A stretch of DNA of 64,000 nt from an uncultured Opitutia bacterium (GTDB lineage: Bacteria; Verrucomicrobiota; Verrucomicrobiia; Opitutales; Opitutaceae). Shown piece after piece: positions 34,632-41,495 of the stretch. The stretch covers positions 167,405 to 231,404 of the forward strand of contig CAIJZY010000017.1 of NCBI GenBank assembly GCA_903825285.1. Reading direction: 5' to 3'. A program made the translations under genes and the position numbers. The notes beneath the pieces are model-generated. The model made no database searches. It worked only from the letters and a program-made list of their open reading frames with translations, and had not been told where the DNA came from. Position 1 is the stretch's first letter. Each line of letters starts with the position of its first letter.

Positions 34632-36398
34632 ATGAAACTCTGGTCGCAGTACTTCATCCCCACGCTCAAGGAAAGCCCGGCCGATGCCGAGATCCCGTCG
34701 CACAAGCTGCTGATCCGGGCCGGCCTGGTCCGGAAGCTGGGGGGCGGCCTCTATACCTACCTGCCGCTCGGCCTGCGCGTGATGCAGCGGCTGAGCCAGG
34801 TCTGCCGCGAGGAGCTGGAGCGCGCCGGGGCGATCGAGCTGGCGATGCCGCACCTGCACCCGGCCGAGAACTGGCAGCAGGGGCCGCGCTGGGCCGCGGC
34901 GCGCGAGATCATGTTCCGGGCCGACAGCGCGGGCGACGGCCGGCGCGGGCCGCGCGAGCCGGAGTACGTCCTGGGGCCGACCCACGAGGAGGTCATCACG
35001 CCGCTCGTCCGCGCCGAGATCACCAGCTACCGCGACCTGCCGAAGAACTTCTTCCAGATCGGCACCAAGTTCCGCAACGAGATCCGGCCGCGGTTCGGCC
35101 TGATGCGCGCGCGGGAGTTCGTGATGATGGACGCGTACTCCTTCGACGCCACCGACGAGGGCGCGATCCGCAGCTACCACGCGATGAAGGCCGCGTACGA
35201 GGCCTTCTTCCGCCGCATCGGCGTGACCGCGATCGCGGTCGAGGCCGACACGGGCGTGATGGGCGGCAGCTTCTCGCACGAGTTCATGGTCCCGGCGGAG
35301 GTCGGCGACGACGACGTGATCTACAACGAGGAGAGCGGCTATGCCGCGAACCGGGAGAAGGCGACCAGCGCGCTGGTGCCGGCCGACCTGGCCGACGCGC
35401 CGCCCGCGGGTGCGGTGGAGGAATTTCCGACCCCGGGCGTGGTGACGATCGCCGCGCTCGAGGCCGCGCCGTACGCGGTGCCGGCCGACCGGCAGTTCAA
35501 GACCCTGGTCTATGTCGGCGACGGCAAGCCCTTCGTCGTGATCCTGCGCGGCTGCGACGAACTCGAGGAGGCCAAGCTCGGCTCGCTCGGCTTCACCGTG
35601 TTCCGCCCGGCCACCGCCGAGGAGATCGAGCCGGTGCTCGGCGCGAAGCCCGGCAGCCTGGGCGCGGTGCGCGGCACGATCCGCAACCCCGACGCGCTGG
35701 CCGGCGTGTTCGCCGACCATGCCATTCGCCTCGTGGGCAACGGCGTCACCGGGGCGAACCGGGACGGCTTTCACCTGCGCCACGTCAACATTGGCCGCGA
35801 CCTCGCGCTCACGCGCTTCGGCGATTTCCGCCGCGTGCGCCCGGGTGAGCCGGACCCCAAGTCGGGTGCGCCGCTCAAGGTCCGCCGCGGCATCGAGGTC
35901 GGGCACATCTTCAAGCTCGGCACCAAGTACTCCGACAAGTTTGGCGCGGTCTACACCGACGACCAGAAGCAGAACCACCCGATGGTGATGGGCTGCTACG
36001 GCATCGGCATCAGCCGCACGCTGCAGGCGGTGATCGAGCAGGGCCACGACGCCGACGGCATCATCTGGCCGTGGGCGGCCGCGCCGTTCCAGGTGCTGGT
36101 CTGCGTGCTGGACCCGCAGCTGCCCGAGGCGATGGACCTCGCGCGCGCGCTGGCGACGGCCGCGGAGCAGGCCGGCGCGGAGGTGCTGATTGACGACCGG
36201 GCCGAGCGGCCCGGCGTGAAGTTCAAGGACGCCGACCTGATCGGCTTCCCCCTGCGCCTCACGATCGGCGGCCGCGGGCTCAAGGAAGGCATCCTCGAGC
36301 TGAAGTGGCGCGCGCAGAAGGACATCATCAAGGTTCCCGTGGCCGAGGCAGCCGCGCGGGTCGCCGCAGCCGTGAAGGAGGCGTGGGCCAAGGCATGA
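34632..36398 (+). CDS. proS: prolyl-tRNA synthetase (bacterial type)
   Basis: Charges tRNA-Pro. 588 residues. Class II core: motif 2 region KFRNEIRPRFGLMRAREFVMMDAYSF and motif 3 region YGIGISRTLQAVIEQ. An editing insertion domain (YbaK-like, about 225-370: FKTLVYVGDGKPFVVILRGCDELEEAKL, FADHAIRLVGNGVTGANRDG) and a C-terminal anticodon-binding domain are present, which is the bacterial three-domain form. The start MKLWSQYFIPTLKESPADAE is canonical. It overlaps clpS by 4 bp (ATGA). Confidence 0.96.
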   Translation: MKLWSQYFIPTLKESPADAEIPSHKLLIRAGLVRKLGGGLYTYLPLGLRVMQRLSQVCREELERAGAIELAMPHLHPAENWQQGPRWAAAREIMFRADSAGDGRRGPREPEYVLGPTHEEVITPLVRAEITSYRDLPKNFFQIGTKFRNEIRPRFGLMRAREFVMMDAYSFDATDEGAIRSYHAMKAAYEAFFRRIGVTAIAVEADTGVMGGSFSHEFMVPAEVGDDDVIYNEESGYAANREKATSALVPADLADAPPAGAVEEFPTPGVVTIAALEAAPYAVPADRQFKTLVYVGDGKPFVVILRGCDELEEAKLGSLGFTVFRPATAEEIEPVLGAKPGSLGAVRGTIRNPDALAGVFADHAIRLVGNGVTGANRDGFHLRHVNIGRDLALTRFGDFRRVRPGEPDPKSGAPLKVRRGIEVGHIFKLGTKYSDKFGAVYTDDQKQNHPMVMGCYGIGISRTLQAVIEQGHDADGIIWPWAAAPFQVLVCVLDPQLPEAMDLARALATAAEQAGAEVLIDDRAERPGVKFKDADLIGFPLRLTIGGRGLKEGILELKWRAQKDIIKVPVAEAAARVAAAVKEAWAKA

Positions 36399-36700
36399 CG
36401 CGGGTCCAGTCCAGGACGCAGACCACCCCCGCGGCGCAGCGCGAGACCGAGCTCGCGGTGCAGGGCCAGTGGCGCGTGGTGGTCCTGAACGACCCGGTCA
36501 ATCTCATGTCCTACGTGGTCCTCGTCTTCAAAAAGGTCTTCGGCTTCAACGAGTCGACGGCGCGCCGGCACATGCTCGAGGTGCACGAGCAGGGGCGCTC
36601 GGTGGTGTGGACGGGCCTGCGCGAGAAAGCGGAGGCGTACGCATTCACCCTGCAGCAGTGGCATCTCACAACCGTACTGGAGGTCGATGAAGCGCATTGA
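36395..36700 (+). CDS. clpS: ATP-dependent Clp protease adaptor ClpS
   Basis: 101 residues. Delivers N-degron substrates to ClpA/ClpC. The core WRVVVLNDPVNLMSYVVLVFKKVFGFNESTARRHMLEVHEQGRSVV contains the conserved NDxxN-type binding pocket and the ...HMLEVH helix. Its ATG overlaps the proS stop. The next gene starts inside it (14-bp overlap), forming the common clpS-DUF2017 style pair. Confidence 0.93.
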   Translation: MTRVQSRTQTTPAAQRETELAVQGQWRVVVLNDPVNLMSYVVLVFKKVFGFNESTARRHMLEVHEQGRSVVWTGLREKAEAYAFTLQQWHLTTVLEVDEAH

Positions 36701-37148
36701 GGTCAAGCTGGCCCTGCCGGTCGTCGCGCCGCTGCTCGACGTGATCAAGGGCATGGTGGACAGCCTGCAGCAGAGCCTCGCGGCGCCGCTGGGTGTGCGG
36801 GACCTTGAGCCGGAGTTCGGCGCGAGCTGGACGGACGAGCTGGTCGCGTCGCAGAACGCGGACCTGCGCGTGCTGCTGGCGCTGTTCAACGACGAGTTCT
36901 TCACGGAAGGCGTGGTCGCGTTCGACGCCGACAACGCCGAGCCGATCGTGCGGGCGACGGCGGCGGTGCGACTGCGGCTGCGCGAGCAATTCCTCCGTCA
37001 GCTCGGCGACGAGACGCTGGAGAGCGGCAGCGTCGAGCTGGAGCAGCTGAACGAGCCGGTCCGCAAGGCCTTTATGTGTTATCTGTTCCTCGCGACGGTG
37101 CAGGAGCTCATCATCCAGCACCTCGACTCCACGATCCTGGAGTCGTGA
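36687..37148 (+). CDS. ClpS-linked hypothetical protein, DUF2017-like
   Basis: 153 residues, mainly helical (VVAPLLDVIKGMVDSLQQSL, WTDELVASQNADLRVLLALFNDEFF, VRKAFMCYLFLATVQELIIQHL). Position directly after clpS and the general pattern recall DUF2017 proteins that accompany clpS in actinobacteria; this is a resemblance, not a verified match. A GGAGG RBS lies within the 3' end of clpS. It probably works with the N-degron pathway, but nothing in the sequence shows how. Confidence 0.6.
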   Translation: MKRIEVKLALPVVAPLLDVIKGMVDSLQQSLAAPLGVRDLEPEFGASWTDELVASQNADLRVLLALFNDEFFTEGVVAFDADNAEPIVRATAAVRLRLREQFLRQLGDETLESGSVELEQLNEPVRKAFMCYLFLATVQELIIQHLDSTILES

Positions 37149-37175
37149 GGATCGGCGCCCTGGGGTGATTCGCAT

Positions 37176-37203
37176 TTGACGGCAGGGTAGTCCGACCTAC
37201 CGT
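37176..37203 (+). promoter_or_regulatory. sigma-70-type promoter of the candidate 6S RNA
   Basis: TTGACG at 37176-37181, a 16-bp spacer, and TACCGT at 37198-37203. The predicted start, about 7-9 bases later, falls at the 5' end of the candidate 6S RNA. Confidence 0.5.
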
Positions 37204-37212
37204 CCCTCCCGA

Positions 37213-37388
37213 CACCCTGCAGTGTTCGAGGTGCTTTCAATAACTGCTCTTTGCCTTGAAATTATCCCGGGAGCTGAACCCGCCGCGGAAGATGCTAGGC
37301 CGTAAATCGGAAAGCAGACGCTACGGAGGAGGCGCCCACCTTAACATAAAAAGGTCCTGAGCCTTTGGGCATACGGCACAGGCGGGGC
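37213..37388 (+). ncRNA. ssrS: candidate 6S RNA
   Basis: About 175 nt without coding potential. The 5' end CCCTGCaGTGTTCG can pair with the 3' end CGGCACaGGCGGGG as a closing stem. The 3' half has CCACCTTaacataAAAAGGTCCTGAGCC, resembling the 3' side of the 6S central bubble. Length, closing stem, GTGTTCG start and upstream promoter fit 6S RNA, which traps sigma-70 RNA polymerase. The usual ygfA neighbour is absent; a small membrane protein gene follows. I have not scored it against a covariance model. Confidence 0.6.
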
Positions 37389-37401
37389 GTCACTCTTTCC
37401 C

Positions 37402-37746
37402 ATGAACCCGGCATACTACTACATCCTTCACGTCTTCGCGCTGCTGGTGCTGACCGCGCAGACGTTTTCCGCCTTCGCCAACCCGGCGCCGGAGAACCGC
37501 AAGCAGACGATGATCATCACGGGCGTCGCGGGGCTCCTCATGATCTTCGCCGGCTTTGGCCTGATCTCCAAGGTCTATGCGAACCACTTTGCCGGCTGGA
37601 TGTTCGTGAAGATGGCCTGCTGGCTGGTCTTCACCGCGCTCGGCGGCCTGGCCTACCGGCGCCCGCACCTGCGCGGCAAGCTCGCCTTCACCGCCTTTGC
37701 CGTCCTCCTCATCGCGCTGGTCATGGTGTACGTGAAGCCGTTCTGA
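37402..37746 (+). CDS. small four-helix membrane protein (SirB-like)
   Basis: 114 residues with about four membrane helices (YYYILHVFALLVLTAQTFSAFA, TMIITGVAGLLMIFAGFGLIS, FVKMACWLVFTALGGLAY, LAFTAFAVLLIALVMVYVK). The pattern resembles SirB/YpgQ-like inner-membrane proteins. No catalytic residues. It starts 14 bp after the end of the candidate 6S RNA and lies 13 bp before the DNA polymerase gene, so both may share a transcript. Confidence 0.65.
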   Translation: MNPAYYYILHVFALLVLTAQTFSAFANPAPENRKQTMIITGVAGLLMIFAGFGLISKVYANHFAGWMFVKMACWLVFTALGGLAYRRPHLRGKLAFTAFAVLLIALVMVYVKPF

Positions 37747-37759
37747 GGCGGCTGCGAAC

Positions 37760-39937
37760 ATGCCGGACGCGATCTGCGGACTCTGGATCGCCGATGACGG
37801 CCAGGCGCACCTGACCGTCGCGACCCCCGACGGCGGCCGCACGGACCGCGTGGACCGATTCCGGCCCTTTGCCTGGCTCAATGACACGCCCGCGGCGGCG
37901 AACCTGCACCTGGTCACCCTCGAGCGGCTGAACGGGGAGGGGACCTTCGACCGCCTGGTCCACGCGGACAGCCTCGCCGCCTACGACGCGTTTTTGAAGG
38001 AGGCGCGGACGTCGGTGACGGTCGACGCGATCCGCCCGCTCGAGAGCCAGTACCTGCTGCAGCACCGGCAGCGGCTCTTCGGGGAGATGTCCTTCGGCCA
38101 CGTCCGGCGGCTCCAGCTCGACATCGAGACCGGCTCGGAGAGCGGCGACTTCAGCGATCCCACGCAGCCGGGCGACCGCGTGCTGGCGATCGGGCTGAGG
38201 CTGGGCGGCCGCAACCAGCTGCTCCTGCTGGAGGCGATGTCGGATGCGGCGGAGAAGCGGCTGCTCGAGTCGTTCAACGCCGCGCTGCAGGCGGCGGATC
38301 CCGACGTGATCGAGGGCCACAACCTCCACAAGTTCGACCTCGACTACCTGCGCCAGCGCTGCCGGCGGTTCAAGGTGCCCTGCGCCTGGGGACGGTACGG
38401 CCAGCGCGCGTCCTTCCGCCACAGCCGCCTCAAGGTGGCCGAGCGCTGGATCGACTTTCCCCGCTGCGACCTCCCGGGCCGCGCGGTGGTGGACACGTAC
38501 CTGCTCGTCCAGCTCTACGACATCACCACGCGGGAGCTCACGGCCTACGGCCTGAAGGACGTCGCGGTCTATTTCGGCATCACCGAGGAGGCGAGTGCCG
38601 ACCGGACCTACATCGAGGGACCCAAGATTCAGGAGGCGTTCCGGGACGACCGCGATCGGTTCTGCGCGTACCTGGAGGACGACCTGCGCGAGACGCAGGG
38701 CCTGGCCGACCAGCTGCTGCCGACCTACTTCGAGCAGGTGCGGACCTTTCCCACGCTGCTGCAGGAGGCGACGCTCCGCGGCGCGACGTCGAAGATCGAC
38801 CTGCTTTTCCTCGAGGAATACTACCACGCGCGGCAGGCGTGCCCGCTGCCGCCGGAGGTGGCGCCGTTCGACGGCGGCTACACGCGCAGCTTCCAGGAGG
38901 GCGTCTTCCGGGACGTGCTGCACTACGATGTGGCCTCGCTATACCCGAGCCTCCTGCTGGGCATCGGCCGCAATCCGGCGACGGACACCCTCGGCGTGTT
39001 CATCCCGCTGCTGCGGCGGCTGCGCGAATACCGGCTGAAGTACAAGCTGCTCGCGCGGACGGCGCCCGACGAGGAGGAGCGCGCCGAGGCGCAGGCGCGG
39101 CAGGCGAGCTTCAAGATCCTCATCAATTCCTTCTATGGCTACCTCGGCTTTTCCGGCGCGCGCTTCGGCGACGGCGAGCTGGCGGCGGAGGTGACGCGCC
39201 GCGGCCGCGAGCTGCTGCAGGCGCTGATCGCGGAGTTCGCGAAGCACGACTGCACCATCCTCGAGGCCGACACGGACGGCATCTACCTTGCCTCCGCCAA
39301 GTTTTACTCCCGGCCCGACGATCTGCTGGCGGAGGTGGCGCCGATCCTGCCGGCGGGCATCGAGCTGGAGTACGATGGCAAGTACGAGGCCATGTTCTGC
39401 TACAAGATGAAGAACTATGCCCTGTATGACGGCCGGAAGGTGACGCTGCGCGGCAGCGCGCTCCGGTCGCGGGGCATGGAGCCCTACCTGAAACGGCTCA
39501 GCAACCAGCTCATCGCCTTCCTGCTCGGCGTGTCGCCCGAGTCGCCGCTCGCGCTGATCGAGGACTACCGGCGGCGGCTGGCGGACCGCAGCCTGCCGGT
39601 GACGGACCTGGCGAAGAGCGAGACGCTGAACCAGAACCCGGAGCTGTACGAGCGGCTCATGGCGGAGGGCGGCAAGCCGCGGCGGGCCTCGGCCGAGGCG
39701 GCGCTCCAGCTGACGCCCCGGCCCCGCATGGGCGAGCGCGTCAGCTACTACATCACGGCCAAGGCCAAGGGCCGCACCAGCGACTGGCAGCGGGCGCGGG
39801 CGCTGGCGTTGTATGACGCGGCGGCGGCGCCGTACGACCCGGCCTACTATGCGGCCAAGCTGGACGACTGGCTTGAGCGTTATGGGACTTTTCTCGGCGT
39901 GAAGCCCAGCCCGGCGCCGCAGGGGGAGTTGTTCTGA
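37760..39937 (+). CDS. family B DNA polymerase with 3'-5' exonuclease
   Basis: 725 residues. Exonuclease motifs: Exo I LQLDIETGS (DIE at 121-123), Exo II EGHNLHKFDLDYL (185-197), Exo III region YLEDDLRETQGL (304-315). Polymerase motifs: A YDVASLYPSL (389-398), B KILINSFYGYLG (452-463), C EADTDGIYL (502-510) with the catalytic Asp pair. All are intact, so proofreading synthesis is expected. It is close to Pol II in size and motif style; whether it belongs to classic PolB2 or to the shorter DNA polymerase elongation subunit group is unresolved. A role in repair or translesion synthesis is inference. Confidence 0.88.
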   Translation: MPDAICGLWIADDGQAHLTVATPDGGRTDRVDRFRPFAWLNDTPAAANLHLVTLERLNGEGTFDRLVHADSLAAYDAFLKEARTSVTVDAIRPLESQYLLQHRQRLFGEMSFGHVRRLQLDIETGSESGDFSDPTQPGDRVLAIGLRLGGRNQLLLLEAMSDAAEKRLLESFNAALQAADPDVIEGHNLHKFDLDYLRQRCRRFKVPCAWGRYGQRASFRHSRLKVAERWIDFPRCDLPGRAVVDTYLLVQLYDITTRELTAYGLKDVAVYFGITEEASADRTYIEGPKIQEAFRDDRDRFCAYLEDDLRETQGLADQLLPTYFEQVRTFPTLLQEATLRGATSKIDLLFLEEYYHARQACPLPPEVAPFDGGYTRSFQEGVFRDVLHYDVASLYPSLLLGIGRNPATDTLGVFIPLLRRLREYRLKYKLLARTAPDEEERAEAQARQASFKILINSFYGYLGFSGARFGDGELAAEVTRRGRELLQALIAEFAKHDCTILEADTDGIYLASAKFYSRPDDLLAEVAPILPAGIELEYDGKYEAMFCYKMKNYALYDGRKVTLRGSALRSRGMEPYLKRLSNQLIAFLLGVSPESPLALIEDYRRRLADRSLPVTDLAKSETLNQNPELYERLMAEGGKPRRASAEAALQLTPRPRMGERVSYYITAKAKGRTSDWQRARALALYDAAAAPYDPAYYAAKLDDWLERYGTFLGVKPSPAPQGELF

Positions 39938-39967
39938 ACTTTTAGGCAAACACCAAAGGCCAGGGTC

Positions 39968-40076
39968 CAAACGTCAAACAAGGTTCATGGCGTGCAACCT
40001 GCGTGACGAGTCTGGGAAAGCAGTTTCCCGTCGCTGCAGCTAGGGCACTGGAGGCTGGAACCTTGTTTGGCGTTTG
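39968..40076. repeat. intergenic inverted repeat between the DNA polymerase gene and the DUF5069 gene
   Basis: CAAACGTCAAACAAGGTTC at 39968-39986 and GAACCTTGTTTGGCGTTTG at 40058-40076 are reverse complements with one mismatch, separated by 71 bp. It lies between convergent genes. No T-tract adjoins either arm. Confidence 0.7.
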
Positions 40077-40121
40077 TCGGGTGGGTCGTACTGAAATTCC
40101 AAGCGAGCACCAAGACGTCTA

Positions 40122-40649
40122 TCATTTCGCGGCGCCGCGCTTCACGACCCAGTCAATGATGGCGGCGTCGTTGTGCTCGTTGCGCCAGACCAGGCTGAGG
40201 AATTCCGCGGGAAGGATGTCGTGAGCGCGAAAAAAGCGCCGATCACCGCCGCAGCTGTACATCAGCGACGCGGGCAGTTCGCCGCGGAGCTTGGCCTTGG
40301 CCTTCGGAATGATGCGCGGGAGCCACTCAATGCCGCGGGTCGCGTCGGTCTTCGCGGGCATCTTGGTTTCGTCGAGGACGGTTTTGGACGGATGGCCACC
40401 CTGGACGTTGAGGAAGTAGTCGCGCCGGATCAGCTCGATCGCGAGGGCGTTGTCCGGGCCGGGCTCGCCGCCGTTGTTGTGATCCTCGGCATAGTCGTAG
40501 AGGGTCTGCGCGGTCAGGCCGTTGGCGGCCAGGAACGCGGTCTGGGCCGGGTCGAAGAACGTGGCGGCGTCACGCTGGCCCTTGGCGTAGAGCGAGACGG
40601 CGTGGTCGTAGAGTGCGCGGAAGCGCGCGGTGAATTCGTAGTGTGCCAT
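40122..40649 (-). CDS. DUF5069 domain protein
   Basis: 175 residues. Recognised as DUF5069 by the RFRALYDHAVSLYAKGQRDAATFFDPAQTAFLAANGL start, the long AVTIELIRRDYFLN-like region (NALAIELIRRDYFLNVQGG), GIEWLPRIIPKAKAKLRGELPASLMYSCGGDRRFFR, and the final WRN...IIDWVV. Function unknown. It is soluble, without a signal peptide, and is common in planctomycetes and verrucomicrobia. 66 bp separate it from the TonB-domain gene on the same strand. Confidence 0.75.
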   Translation of the reverse strand: MAHYEFTARFRALYDHAVSLYAKGQRDAATFFDPAQTAFLAANGLTAQTLYDYAEDHNNGGEPGPDNALAIELIRRDYFLNVQGGHPSKTVLDETKMPAKTDATRGIEWLPRIIPKAKAKLRGELPASLMYSCGGDRRFFRAHDILPAEFLSLVWRNEHNDAAIIDWVVKRGAAK

Positions 40650-40715
40650 GACGCGCTAGTGGATGCAGCTCCGCCGCAAACGCAACCGCCAGCGTGTCAC
40701 GGCGGGCGTGACCCC

Positions 40716-41420
40716 TCAGGAGCGCGCGGGAAAGACGAACTCCTGGCGGGCCGGCACGGCGACGGGCTGGCCGCGGCGGGTGGGCGGCGTGAACTGCCAC
40801 TGCGCGAGGGCGCTGGCGGCGAGCGCGGAGTACTCGGCCGCGGTGGTGCTCACCAGCACCGGCATGCGGGGCTGGCCCTTCTCGTCGATGATGAAGTCAA
40901 TGACCGCCTTGCCGCCGCCGGCCTGGGGTGGGGCAGCGGGGGTCACGACGCGCACCGTGGTGAGCGGCCGGTCCAGCTCGCTGGCGCGGCAGACGGCGCG
41001 GGTGACCTGGTTCTGCCGGGAAAAGGCCGAGAGCGACGTGACGCGCGTCATCTGGTCGAGCGACACCACGGCCCCCGTGGCCTCGAAGCGGATGTGCAGC
41101 TCGGCGCAGGCGCGCACCGCCTGGCCATCGCGACGGGCGGGCTCAAAGCGCCAGCGGCCGACGGCATAGAGCGCCTCGCCCACGAGTTCGCGGTGCGTGT
41201 AGCGGGTCACCAGCGCATCGGCCAGCCGGCCGTCGGCGCCGACGCTGACCAGGACCCAGACGTCGCCCGAGTAGACGGCGTCCAGCAGCAGGCTGGTGGG
41301 AAAGCGGAGCTCAACGGTTTGCTCCACACGGAAGGGCGTGAGAGCGGCGTGGCCCGAGAGCGGCGCGCCGAACAGACACCCGGCTATCGCGCACACGGCG
41401 GCGAGAGGAACAGGTTTCAT
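40716..41420 (-). CDS. exported protein with TonB C-terminal-type domains
   Basis: 234 residues. Signal peptide MKPVPLAAVCAIAGCLFGAPLSGHA. Two energy-transducer TonB C-terminal-like units follow: LLDAVYSGDVWVLVSVGADGRLADALVTRYTHRELVGEALYAVGRWRFEPARRDGQAV and GGKAVIDFIIDEKGQPRMPVLVSTTAAEYSALAASALAQWQFTPPTRRGQPV. No membrane anchor of the TonB kind remains after signal cleavage, so it is probably a periplasmic protein using this fold rather than a functional TonB. Start at 41420. Confidence 0.7.
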   Translation of the reverse strand: MKPVPLAAVCAIAGCLFGAPLSGHAALTPFRVEQTVELRFPTSLLLDAVYSGDVWVLVSVGADGRLADALVTRYTHRELVGEALYAVGRWRFEPARRDGQAVRACAELHIRFEATGAVVSLDQMTRVTSLSAFSRQNQVTRAVCRASELDRPLTTVRVVTPAAPPQAGGGKAVIDFIIDEKGQPRMPVLVSTTAAEYSALAASALAQWQFTPPTRRGQPVAVPARQEFVFPARS

Positions 41421-41495
41421 GGCACGGATGGGTTGCACCCATAGGATGAGCCCTGAAAGCCAAAAGACAAACCCCAAAGCGCCGCCGGCGCGCGG

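Noticed and set aside
33876-36047. 723-residue minus ORF opposite proS
   Set aside because: Antisense shadow of proS; the real minus-strand gene here is 33917-34495 in another frame.
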